DNA from: Egibacter rhizosphaerae
GTDB lineage: Bacteria; Actinomycetota; Nitriliruptoria; Euzebyales; Egibacteraceae
Direction: 5' to 3'
Assembly (NCBI RefSeq): GCF_004322855.1
Contig: NZ_CP036402.1
Location: 3,162,001-3,226,000, forward strand
DNA: 64,000 nucleotides
Made by a program: the position numbers and the translations under genes. Below, piece after piece: positions 17,112 to 25,652 of the stretch (position 1 is its first letter; each line of letters begins with the position of its first letter). The notes under the pieces were generated by a model, which ran no database searches, was not told the origin of the DNA, and worked only from the letters and a program-made list of their open reading frames with translations.

Positions 17112-18176
17112 ATGCCGCCCCCGGCCGCTGCCTCGCGACGTGCCACGTTGCGCGCCGGGGGAGCGCTCGTGGCCGCCGTGCTGCTCGCCGGCTGCGGGTG
17201 GTGGGCCGGCAGCGTCCGCGAGCCGCCCGACGCGCCGGCGCCCGCCGCGGGCGAGCGGGGCCTGCAGTACGTCGTGATTGCGCACCCCGACGACGAGTAT
17301 CAGGGATGGGGGCTGATCGGCGGGCGCGACGACACGTACCCGGTGTTCCTGCTGCTGACCCGGGGGGAGGTCACCGGTCGCTGCGACGGCGAGGCGTTCC
17401 AGCCCGAGCGGGGCGAGCGCCCCCCGGAGCCGCAACCGTTCGACCCCACCGACGTCGCCCGCTGCGCCGAGCAGCGCGTCGACTCGTGGCACGCGTTCCT
17501 CGACGGGATCGCCGAGCTCGAGGACGGGCTCGATCCGGAGCCGGAGGCGCAGGGCCGCCTCGAGGGCGAGGTCGCCTCCGGCGAGACCGCGCCGGAGCAT
17601 CCCTTCCGATCCGACCCGGCGGTGCACTACGACGTGTACGTCGGGGCCGACCACGCGCGGCTCGTGTTCGATCTCGGGGACGGGACCCTCACCGCCGACG
17701 AGGTCGCCTGGGCGGTGCACGAGGCGCGCCGCACCGCCGGGGAGGGACGGTTCCCGGTTGAGGCCGAGCGGGAGATCCTCGGCGCGAACTTCGCGAACGC
17801 GGACGGGCATCCGGACTGCGTCGACTACGACCATCCCGACCACGTCGCGGTCGACGAGGCGCTCTGGGAGGTCGACTTCGGCGTGCCGGGCCCGCAGCGG
17901 AACCGGGCCTGCGCGACCGACCCGCGGGTCCGGGACGGGGGGGAGACCGTGCCGGTGCCCCCGGAGGTGCACGAGCAGGTGTGGGCGGTCGAACCGCGAC
18001 CGGAGGACCCGGTCCACAACCCGGACGCGGAACGGGTCGGGGTGGCCCAGCGCGTCTACGGGTGGCTGGCGTTCACGTTCGGCGACGAGGACGCGCGGAC
18101 CTATTGGGAGGTCAGCGACGACGAGGCCGACACGATCTTCGCCCGCGAGCAGCACTTCTGGCGCGCGCACGACTGA
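17112..18176 (+). CDS. Exported lipoprotein, PIG-L/LmbE-family N-deacetylase
   Basis: 354 residues from ATG 17112. Residues 1-28 are a lipoprotein signal peptide (RRAT... then VAAVLLAGC), with Cys28 as the predicted lipid anchor. The catalytic domain starts with VVIAHPDDEYQGW, the zinc-binding AHPDDE motif. A late DYDHPDHVAVDEA supplies the third metal His, as in MshB/GlcNAc-PI de-N-acetylases. This would put an amino-sugar deacetylase on the outer face of the membrane, acting on extracellular glycan, opposite in effect to the divergent membrane acetyltransferase. The domain is interrupted by an acidic segment (about 100-170), longer than usual. The start fits a leaderless transcript. Confidence 0.85.
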   Translation: MPPPAAASRRATLRAGGALVAAVLLAGCGWWAGSVREPPDAPAPAAGERGLQYVVIAHPDDEYQGWGLIGGRDDTYPVFLLLTRGEVTGRCDGEAFQPERGERPPEPQPFDPTDVARCAEQRVDSWHAFLDGIAELEDGLDPEPEAQGRLEGEVASGETAPEHPFRSDPAVHYDVYVGADHARLVFDLGDGTLTADEVAWAVHEARRTAGEGRFPVEAEREILGANFANADGHPDCVDYDHPDHVAVDEALWEVDFGVPGPQRNRACATDPRVRDGGETVPVPPEVHEQVWAVEPRPEDPVHNPDAERVGVAQRVYGWLAFTFGDEDARTYWEVSDDEADTIFAREQHFWRAHD

Positions 18177-18187
18177 CCCCCGCTGCC

Positions 18188-18220
18188 GGCCTGTATCGCT
18201 CTGCTGGCCTGTATCGCTCT
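18188..18220 (+). repeat. Two 15-bp direct repeats, GGCCTGTATCGCTCT
   Basis: Identical copies at 18188-18202 and 18206-18220, 18 bp apart, starting 11 nt after the stop of the PIG-L gene. Either a tandem duplication or a pair of protein-binding sites; nothing decides between them. Confidence 0.6.
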
Positions 18221-18340
18221 CGTCCTGCTGCGCCTGCCGCGCTCCGGTCTTCCCGGTGGGCGATCCCGGGTGGCGCATTCCCCTGATCGGGGGTCCCGTA
18301 ACAGGGGATACTGAAATGCGGCTGCGAGATCGCTGTTCGT

Positions 18341-18501
18341 CCTATACGTGATAGGAAGCGAAAGATCGTTGGATGGCTTGACAGTCTGACACCTCCCCCA
18401 CAGGCTGTGCGCTCGATGAGGTGGGCATGACCCCCGCGCCGCGGGAGTTCACCGCGGCGCTTCACGTCCGGTGAGGCGGACGAAAGTGGAGGAAGATTCT
18501 C
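18341..18501 (+). promoter_or_regulatory. Promoter and structured leader of the giant surface protease
   Basis: A consensus -35 TTGACA is at 18378-18383, but only a weak -10 follows at 17-19 nt. Upstream is a CCTAT/ATAGG hairpin (18341-18355). Downstream are CACCTC/GAGGTG pairing across ~23 nt and a perfect 9-bp GCGCCGCGG/CCGCGGCGC hairpin (18436-18460). A TCCG/CGGA stem follows, then the ribosome binding site GTGGAGGAAG before ATG 18502. The 100-nt leader looks structured. It matches no riboswitch I know. Confidence 0.4.
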
Positions 18502-21500
18502 ATGCGTCGACAGCTCTCGCTCGTGCTTGCACTTCTCCTCGTGGTTGCGCTCACACCCGTCGGCGGTGTGGGCGCCGAGCCTGACGAGGATGCCACCGAC
18601 GATGATCCGTCTGACTCGCTGGGTGAGCGCTCCCAGGACCTGCGCGACGGCGCCCGGGAGCGCCTCGAGCGCGCGCGGGCCGATGCGGGCGGGTCCCTGG
18701 ACCGCGCCGATGCGCTGTCCGAGGCCGTCGAGGCGGACGAGCCCGACGCGCAGGCCCTCGCCGAGCTGCTGCCCGAGGTCGACGCCGACGCCGTCGCGGT
18801 CGACGGCACGTTCGATCCGCGGGACGACCGGCCGGGCGCACAGGCTCGGGTCCGGGACGACCGGCTCGTCGTCGGGCTGACCCTGCCATCGGTGGCGGAG
18901 GTCCTGGTCGAGGCGGCACCCGACGTGCGCGAGCCCGGCATCGAGGAGGCGCCCCAGGCCGAGGACGCCGAGGATCGGATCGCGCAGCAGCAGCAAGCGG
19001 TGCGCGCGGAGATCGCGGCGCACCAGCCGCCGGCGCGCGGGCCGCAGGTCCACCAGGACCGGACCGTCGAGCTGCGACAGGCGATCAACGCCCTGGTGGT
19101 CGACGGGGACGCCGAGCTGGCGCGGGAGCTGCTCGAGCTCGACGACGTCGCGTTCGTCGAGCCCGTCGTGAACTACGAGCGCGAGCTCGACCGGACCGTC
19201 GCTCAGGTGGGCGCCGGGGAGGTGCTGGACGAGGTGGGGATCGACGCGGACGGCGACGGCGTCTCGGTCGCCGTGCTCGACTCCGGCATCGACTACACCC
19301 ACGAGCGCCTCGGCGGCGACGGCACCGAGGACGCCTTCACCGCGGTGTACGGGGAGACCTGGGACTCGCCGGAGAACCAGCAGCTGCCCGGCGACGAGGA
19401 CGACCCGTTCAACAGCGACAAGGTCACCGAGGGCTTCGACTTCGTCGGCGAGATGTGGGGCGCCGACCCGAACGAGTTCCCCGACCCCGAGGAGCTCCCC
19501 GACGACCCGCTCGACGACGCGCTCCTCGACCCCAACCCGAACCCGATCGACATCGGGGGGCACGGCACGAGCGTCGCCGACATCGTCGGTGGCGTCGGCG
19601 AGGATCCCGGCGTGGCCCCGGGCGCCGACCTCTGGGGACTGAAGGTCTGCGCCTCCTACGGGCTGAGTTGCTCGGGGACGGCCCAGCTCGAGGCGATCGA
19701 CTACGCGCTCTCTCCCGAGGGCGACCCGGGGCTGCGCGACCGCGTCGACATCATCAACCTTTCGCTGGGCGCCGACTACGGGCTGCCGGAGACGACCGCG
19801 AGCACCCTCGCGCTCGAGAACGCGAGCGCGCTCGGGGTGAGCGTCGTCTCGAGCGCCGGCAACGCCGGTGACAACCCCTTCTCCACGGGCACGCCGTCGT
19901 CGGGCGACCCCATCCTGTCGGTCGCGCAGACCGCGGTCACCGGCGAGGCGGTCGACCTCGTCGAGGTGACCGCCGACGGCGCCACCGAGGAGTTCTCCGC
20001 GGTGCGCTTCTCGTTCAGCGAGGAGCAGGACGACCCCGTCGAAGCCGACCTCGCGATCGGCCCGGAGCTCGGCGACACCCCGGGCGAGCAGCTCGCCTGC
20101 AACGTCGACGACGAGGGCGGGATCGACCCCGACGGCGACCGGCCCTACGAGGAGGGGGAGCTCGACGGGCGGATCGTGGCGGTCGAGCGCGGCGAGTGCG
20201 CCTTCAGCGAGAAGGTCTCCAACCTCTCGGTCGCCGGGGCCGAGGTCGGCCTCGTGGTCCAGGACGTGGACGAGCCACCGTTCGACGGGGCCGACGGCGG
20301 CCACGAGCCCATCGACATCCCCGGCTACATGACCGAGACGGGGCTCATCGAGTTCGCGGACGGGGCGGACGACCTCGCCGCCTCGATCGATCCGGCCGAG
20401 GACGCCCCGCTGGACGACACCGTCGTCGGGACGAGCTCCCGCGGGCCGGCGCCGCAGAGCCACCAGCTCAAGCCCGAGATCGGCGCGCCGGGCGCCGCGA
20501 TGACCGCCCAGGCCGCGAGCGGTGACGAGACCACCACGTTCGGGGGCACGAGCGGCGCCGCGCCGCACGTGTCGGGAGCCGCCGCCGTGCTCCTCGAGCT
20601 GGAGCCCGACCTGTCACCGGGCGACGTCAAGGCGCGGCTCATGCACGCCGCGGACCGGGACCTCGAGACGTTCTTCGGCGAGCCTGCCCCCGTGTCGCGG
20701 GCCGGGGCGGGCGAGCTGCGCCTGGCCGACGCGGCCACCTCCGACCTGGTCGTGCGCTCCCGAGACCAGGAGGGCGCGGCGGCGGCGTTGTCGTTCGGCT
20801 TCCCCGACGTGACCGAGGAGACCACGGTCACCGAGCGGCTCGAGGTCGAGAACATCGGCGACTCGACCCGCACCGTCTCTTTCGCGGTCGAGGAGCGCAG
20901 CGGTGCCGGCCAGCCCGGCGTCGACGTGACCGTCGACAGCCCCGTCACCGTGAGCCCCGGTCAGGCGACGACGCTGAACGTGTCGATGACGATCGACCCG
21001 GCCGAGCTGGACGACTGGCGCCTGGATGCCGGCGTCGACGGTCGGGACGGTGACCTGTTGACCCACCTCGAGTACGACGGGTACGTGGTGGCCACCGATG
21101 AGGACGCCGACGAGGAGGCCGCCGCGGTGCCGTGGCACGTGCTGCCGCGGCCGGCCGGCGACGTCGACGCCGAGCCCAACGAGATCGGGATCGCCGATCC
21201 CACCGTCGAGCTGTCGAACGACGCTGAGGCCGACGCGGGGCTCGAGGGGTACGCGCTGCTCGGCGAGGACGAGCGCACCTACGACGAGGGCGACCCGTTC
21301 ACCCGGGAGTTCGCGGATCTGCGCGCGGCGGGGGTCCGCACGGTGGACATCGGCACCGACTTCGCCCTTGAGTTCGCCGTCGACACGTGGGACCGGACCA
21401 CCAACGCCTCCCTGCCGGAGAACCTGGAGGTCCAGCTCGACACCACCGGCGACGGCGACCCCGACCGTGCGATCTTCACCGTCGACATCGGGTTGATCAC

Positions 21501-24500
21501 GGGAGCGGGCCTGCAGGGACAGGCGGTCGCGGTGGTCGTCGACCCCGACACCGGCGCGATCCTCGCGGACCCGTTCTACGTGCAGCACCAGACGAACGCG
21601 GCGACCACGACCTTCGTGGCCCCGTTCGCGGCGCTCGGGATCGACCCCCTCGAGTATCTGCTGGGGATCGGCGAGCCGATCGACGTGACGGTGCTGGGGG
21701 TCGACGCGTTCGACGGCCTGCCGACCGACGTCATGCAGGGACCGCCGATCGTGCCGTTCGGTGAGCGGTTCCTGCCCGACCTGGAACCCGACGACGAGGC
21801 GCTCGTGCTCGACTCGGTCCTCGAGGCGGGCGAGACCCGCGAGATCGTGGGCTCCGAGTTGCTCGGCACCGACTCCGAGGATCTCGGCGTTTTGCTGCTC
21901 ACGAACGGGCGGTACCTCGCCGACGAGGAGATCGCCTCGACCGGCGCCCCCGAGGGGCGGGAGGCCATCGCCCTGCCCGCCCGCGAGGGCGTGGTCAACG
22001 TCGACGATCCCGCGGAGGTGTTCGACTCCGTGCAGGAGGCGGTCGGCGCCGCGGACGAGGGCGACACGCTGCTTGCCCGGGGCGAGTTCGAGGAGAACGT
22101 CGTCGTCGACACCGACGGTCTCGCGCTGCTCGCGTCCAACGCCGGGATCGCCGCCGCCGATCCGGCGGATCCCGCGCTCGAGATCCTCGCTGACGACGTG
22201 CTGGTCGACGGGTTCGACCTCGAGCTCGACCGCTCGCAGCAGCTGCCCACCAATCCCGGGGTCCTCGAGGCCTCCGACGCCGACGGGCTCGTGTTGTTCG
22301 GCCTCGACCTGTCGATCCCCGGTGACGACGTGACGCCCACGAACCCCGCGCTGCGGGCCGAGGGCGTGTCCGAGTTCGCGTTCGTCGAGGGTGTGCAGGC
22401 CGACGCGGCGGTCGCCTTCCACGAGGCCGGGGAGGCGGCCGATGTGCTGATCGACGACTCGATCGTGCGCACCGCCGGCGACGCGGGTATCTGGACCACC
22501 GGCGAGTTCCTGACCCTGGAGCTGTTCGGCAACACCGTCGAGGAGGCGGGGACCGAGGACGAGGACGCTTCCGACGTCCTCGTCGCCGAGCCCGTCGAGG
22601 TCATCAATGGCGTCGACACCGCCGAGGACCCGGCGCAGGTGGAGGACGCCGTCCTCGACCAGAACCCCGGCATCGACTCGGTGGAGCTGCCCTGGCTCGC
22701 CGAGGAGGAGGGCGCGCGGATCGGCGACGAGGTGTACGACACCATCGCCGAGGCGCTCGACGCGGCCGAGGAGGGCGACGAGATCGTCCTGCTCGGGACG
22801 TTCGACGAGTCGGTGGAGGTCGATGTCCCCGGCGTCACGATCCGCGGCAACTCGGCGACGATCACCGGCGACGGCGAGGCTCCGCTCGTCCGGGTCGCCG
22901 TGGACGACGTGTCGGTCGGCCCGAACCTCACGCTGGCGCAGGACCGCAGCACGGGCTCGGCGAACCCCGTCGCGCTCGACGGGGCGAGCGGTACGACCGT
23001 CGAGGGTGTCGAGGTCGACATCACCGACGACGGCGTGCCGGGGATCCCCGCGATCCGCGGTGGCGACGTCGGCGACACCGAGGTGACCGGGACCACCGTC
23101 GACGCGGCGATCGCGTTCGCCGGCCCGGACGCGGACGCGGACATCACCGTCACCGGCAACACGGTGACCACCGCCGGGGACGAGGCGTTCTGGACGGTCG
23201 GCGAGTTCGCGTCGCTGGAGCTGACCGGCAACACCGTCGAGGAGTTCGGGACGCTCGGCGAGGTCGACGCGGCCGTGAAGCTCGTCGACCGGCCGGGCGA
23301 GGTCAACGGCGAGACCCAGCCTCAGGCGGTGATCGACTCGGTCGTCGACGCGAACGAGGGCGTCGACGACGTGACCCTCGACTTCGTCGATCCCGGCACC
23401 GTCCTCAACCTCGCGACGAACGCGACGCACGACAGCGTGGGCGCCGCGATCGATGCCGCCCGGGCCGATGACACGCTTGTGCTCGCGGGGGAGTTCGAGG
23501 AGGGGGTCACGATCCCTGAGCACCTCGCGGGGCTGGAGCTGATCGGTCTCGACGGCGCGGCGCTCGACCAGCCCGACCCCGGGGAGCCGCTGCTGCACGT
23601 GCAGGCCGACGGGGTGCGGGTCAACGGCCTCGACCTGCGCGTCGACCGTCAGCCGGGGACCGTCGCCCCGCCCCATCGGCCGGTCGCCCTCGACGTCGAG
23701 GGGGTCGCGGACGTCACCGTCGAGGGCACGTCCATCGCGGTCGACGGCGGCGATCACGGCAACCACCCCACCCCCGCCCTTCGCGTCACCGACGGCGAGG
23801 GATCGCTCACGGTGCGCGAGGTCACGAGCCATCGCGCGATCGCGTTCGAGGGCCTGGACGAGGCCGCCGACGTGACGGTGCGCGACAGCACGGTGGCCGA
23901 TGCCGGCGACGCGGGGCTGTGGACCACCGGCGAGTTCGCGGCGCTCACGATCGAGGGCGTGACCGTGGAGGCGTTCGACGGCGACGCGGCCGCGGCGTTC
24001 GAGGACCCGTTCGGCGAGGTCAACGGCGTCACCGACGAGGCGGAATTCGAGGACGTGATCCTCGACGCGAACCCCGGCCTCGAGTCGGTCGGCCTGCCCT
24101 GGGTCGCGAACGGCGGCTCGGGCAGCGGCGGTGGTCCGGGCAGCGGCGGCCCGGGCAGCGGCGGCCCGGGCGGCGGCGGTGGTCCGGGCGGCGGCGGCTC
24201 GGGCGGCTCGGGCGGCTCGGACGGCTCCGGCGGTGACGGCGGTGGCTCGGATGGCCCCGGCGGTGACGGCGATGCCTCGGGCGAGGACGGCGGTGCGGTC
24301 GCCGGCACCGCGCTTGGCCGCACGGCCGGCGACGGCCGCTACGCGACCGCGGCCGACATCGCGACCAGCGCCTACGAGGACGCCAACACCGTGTACCTCG
24401 CGACGGGCGAGGCCTTCGCCGACGCGCTGGCCTCCGGCCCCGTGGCCGTCGTCGAGGGCGCTCCGTTGCTCCTCGTCCGCCGCGAGGGCGAGGTGCCCGA

Positions 24501-25410
24501 GCCGACCGCGGAAGCCCTCGACGAGCTGGCGCCCGAGCGGCTCGTGCTCGCCGGCGGTGAAGCGGCGATCGCCCCCGAGGTCGAGGATGCGCTCGGCGAC
24601 GCGGGCGCCGACGTGGAACGGGTCGACGGGACCGATCGGTACGCCACGGCGGCCGCGCTGGCGATGACGGCGTTCGACGACGCCGACACCGCCTACGTCG
24701 CGACCGGGGAGGGCTTCGCGGACGCGCTCGCGGGCGGCGCGGTCGCGGCGGCCGACGACGCGCCGGTGCTGCTCGCCGAGGAGGACGGCGTGCCCGAGGT
24801 CACCGCCGAGGTGCTGACGGCCCTGGGTGTCGAGGACGCGATCGTCCTCGGTGGCGAGGCGGCCCTGGGTCCGGACGTCGACGCGGACCTGGCCTCCCTC
24901 GTCGATGGCGACGTGGAGCGGATCGCTGGCGAGGACCGCTACGACACGGCCGCGGCACTCGCCCGGCGCATCGACGATGCGGAGGCCGCGTACGTCGCCA
25001 CCGGACAGGACTTCGCCGACGCCCTCGCCGCGGTGCCCGCCGCGGCGCAGGAGCCCGCACCCGTGCTGCTCGCCGCGAGCGAGCCGCCCCTGCCGTCCCC
25101 GCTCGTCGACGTGGTCTCCGATGCCGCGTTCGGCCGACTCGAGATCCTCGGTGGCGAGGCGGCCATCGCGGACTCGGTCGCCGAGCTGCTCGACCGAGCG
25201 CGCGCCGGCGAGCCGACCTGCGTCGACCTCAACGAGGCCGACGCGGAGCTGCTGGAGGAGATCACCGGCATCGGTGAGGTGCGCGCCGAGGCCGTCATGG
25301 ACGGGCGACCGTGGAACTCGGTGGACGAGCTCACCGCGATCTCGGGCATCGGGGAGGCCACCCTCGACGGCATCGTCGAGCAGGGGCTCGCCCGGGCCGA
25401 CTGTCCCTGA
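18502..25410 (+). CDS. Giant secreted subtilase: S8, PA, three beta-helix modules, three CWB2 repeats, terminal helix-hairpin-helix
   Basis: 2302 residues from ATG 18502, with GGAGGA 8 nt upstream. A signal peptide (VLALLLVVALTPVGGVGA) is followed by an acidic proregion to about 225. The subtilisin triad is Asp260 (AVLDSGIDYTHE), His354 (GGHGTSVADIVGG) and Ser684 (GGTSGAAPHVSG). A PA domain is inserted before the Ser at about 554-640 (VAVERGECAFSEKVSNLSVA). Then come beta-sandwich regions, three homologous ~220-residue beta-helix modules (about 1167-1390, 1406-1620, 1634-1865), a Gly/Ser linker (about 1871-1935), and three CWB2 repeats from 1938, 2039 and 2139 (DGRYATAADIA type). The end, 2240-2302, is a ComEA-like HhH domain (CVDLNEADAELLEEITGIG). 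Expected role: cell-wall-bound extracellular protease; DNA binding by the tail is inferred. Confidence 0.9.
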   Translation: MRRQLSLVLALLLVVALTPVGGVGAEPDEDATDDDPSDSLGERSQDLRDGARERLERARADAGGSLDRADALSEAVEADEPDAQALAELLPEVDADAVAVDGTFDPRDDRPGAQARVRDDRLVVGLTLPSVAEVLVEAAPDVREPGIEEAPQAEDAEDRIAQQQQAVRAEIAAHQPPARGPQVHQDRTVELRQAINALVVDGDAELARELLELDDVAFVEPVVNYERELDRTVAQVGAGEVLDEVGIDADGDGVSVAVLDSGIDYTHERLGGDGTEDAFTAVYGETWDSPENQQLPGDEDDPFNSDKVTEGFDFVGEMWGADPNEFPDPEELPDDPLDDALLDPNPNPIDIGGHGTSVADIVGGVGEDPGVAPGADLWGLKVCASYGLSCSGTAQLEAIDYALSPEGDPGLRDRVDIINLSLGADYGLPETTASTLALENASALGVSVVSSAGNAGDNPFSTGTPSSGDPILSVAQTAVTGEAVDLVEVTADGATEEFSAVRFSFSEEQDDPVEADLAIGPELGDTPGEQLACNVDDEGGIDPDGDRPYEEGELDGRIVAVERGECAFSEKVSNLSVAGAEVGLVVQDVDEPPFDGADGGHEPIDIPGYMTETGLIEFADGADDLAASIDPAEDAPLDDTVVGTSSRGPAPQSHQLKPEIGAPGAAMTAQAASGDETTTFGGTSGAAPHVSGAAAVLLELEPDLSPGDVKARLMHAADRDLETFFGEPAPVSRAGAGELRLADAATSDLVVRSRDQEGAAAALSFGFPDVTEETTVTERLEVENIGDSTRTVSFAVEERSGAGQPGVDVTVDSPVTVSPGQATTLNVSMTIDPAELDDWRLDAGVDGRDGDLLTHLEYDGYVVATDEDADEEAAAVPWHVLPRPAGDVDAEPNEIGIADPTVELSNDAEADAGLEGYALLGEDERTYDEGDPFTREFADLRAAGVRTVDIGTDFALEFAVDTWDRTTNASLPENLEVQLDTTGDGDPDRAIFTVDIGLITGAGLQGQAVAVVVDPDTGAILADPFYVQHQTNAATTTFVAPFAALGIDPLEYLLGIGEPIDVTVLGVDAFDGLPTDVMQGPPIVPFGERFLPDLEPDDEALVLDSVLEAGETREIVGSELLGTDSEDLGVLLLTNGRYLADEEIASTGAPEGREAIALPAREGVVNVDDPAEVFDSVQEAVGAADEGDTLLARGEFEENVVVDTDGLALLASNAGIAAADPADPALEILADDVLVDGFDLELDRSQQLPTNPGVLEASDADGLVLFGLDLSIPGDDVTPTNPALRAEGVSEFAFVEGVQADAAVAFHEAGEAADVLIDDSIVRTAGDAGIWTTGEFLTLELFGNTVEEAGTEDEDASDVLVAEPVEVINGVDTAEDPAQVEDAVLDQNPGIDSVELPWLAEEEGARIGDEVYDTIAEALDAAEEGDEIVLLGTFDESVEVDVPGVTIRGNSATITGDGEAPLVRVAVDDVSVGPNLTLAQDRSTGSANPVALDGASGTTVEGVEVDITDDGVPGIPAIRGGDVGDTEVTGTTVDAAIAFAGPDADADITVTGNTVTTAGDEAFWTVGEFASLELTGNTVEEFGTLGEVDAAVKLVDRPGEVNGETQPQAVIDSVVDANEGVDDVTLDFVDPGTVLNLATNATHDSVGAAIDAARADDTLVLAGEFEEGVTIPEHLAGLELIGLDGAALDQPDPGEPLLHVQADGVRVNGLDLRVDRQPGTVAPPHRPVALDVEGVADVTVEGTSIAVDGGDHGNHPTPALRVTDGEGSLTVREVTSHRAIAFEGLDEAADVTVRDSTVADAGDAGLWTTGEFAALTIEGVTVEAFDGDAAAAFEDPFGEVNGVTDEAEFEDVILDANPGLESVGLPWVANGGSGSGGGPGSGGPGSGGPGGGGGPGGGGSGGSGGSDGSGGDGGGSDGPGGDGDASGEDGGAVAGTALGRTAGDGRYATAADIATSAYEDANTVYLATGEAFADALASGPVAVVEGAPLLLVRREGEVPEPTAEALDELAPERLVLAGGEAAIAPEVEDALGDAGADVERVDGTDRYATAAALAMTAFDDADTAYVATGEGFADALAGGAVAAADDAPVLLAEEDGVPEVTAEVLTALGVEDAIVLGGEAALGPDVDADLASLVDGDVERIAGEDRYDTAAALARRIDDAEAAYVATGQDFADALAAVPAAAQEPAPVLLAASEPPLPSPLVDVVSDAAFGRLEILGGEAAIADSVAELLDRARAGEPTCVDLNEADAELLEEITGIGEVRAEAVMDGRPWNSVDELTAISGIGEATLDGIVEQGLARADCP

Positions 25411-25479
25411 TCCACGGCTCACCGAGGCGGTGACCAGGCCGCGGGCACGGGTGGCGCCCGCGGCCACGAGTTCCGTCGT

Positions 25480-25517
25480 TGCTGCGCCCGCGGACCCCTG
25501 CGTCCGCGGGCGCAGCA
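25480..25517 (+). terminator. Strong intrinsic terminator after the giant protease
   Basis: TGCTGCGCCCGCGGAC (25480-25495) pairs perfectly over 16 bp with 25502-25517 across a 6-nt loop, followed by GTGTTTCGG. It lies 70 nt after the stop codon. Confidence 0.8.
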
Positions 25518-25540
25518 GTGTTTCGGCCCCTGGTCACGCA

Positions 25541-25568
25541 TTGACAGGTGAACCAGGTCTCATATCTT
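25541..25568 (+). promoter_or_regulatory. Consensus housekeeping promoter of the liv-type operon
   Basis: TTGACA (25541-25546), a 16-nt spacer and TATCTT (25563-25568). Expected transcript start near 25575, giving a ~78-nt leader that ends in the ribosome binding site GAGGAGG before ATG 25653. This is the clearest -35/-10 pair in the window. Confidence 0.72.
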
Positions 25569-25652
25569 GCTCCGACACCGGGTGGGGCCAGTGGGAGGTC
25601 CCGCGAGCCAGAGGCGCGCCGGGGTGGGGCGCCGTGCGAGGAGGAGACCGCC

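Noticed and set aside
12054-18176. A 2040-codon open frame on the plus strand
   Set aside because: Only the last 355 codons (from 17112) encode a recognisable protein. The rest lies antisense to, or out of frame with, clear genes, and GC-rich DNA leaves long chance frames open.
18400-18500. Group II intron fragment (GTGCG start and CACGTCCGG motif)
   Set aside because: No domain V, no reverse transcriptase and only short matches; structure better explained as an mRNA leader.
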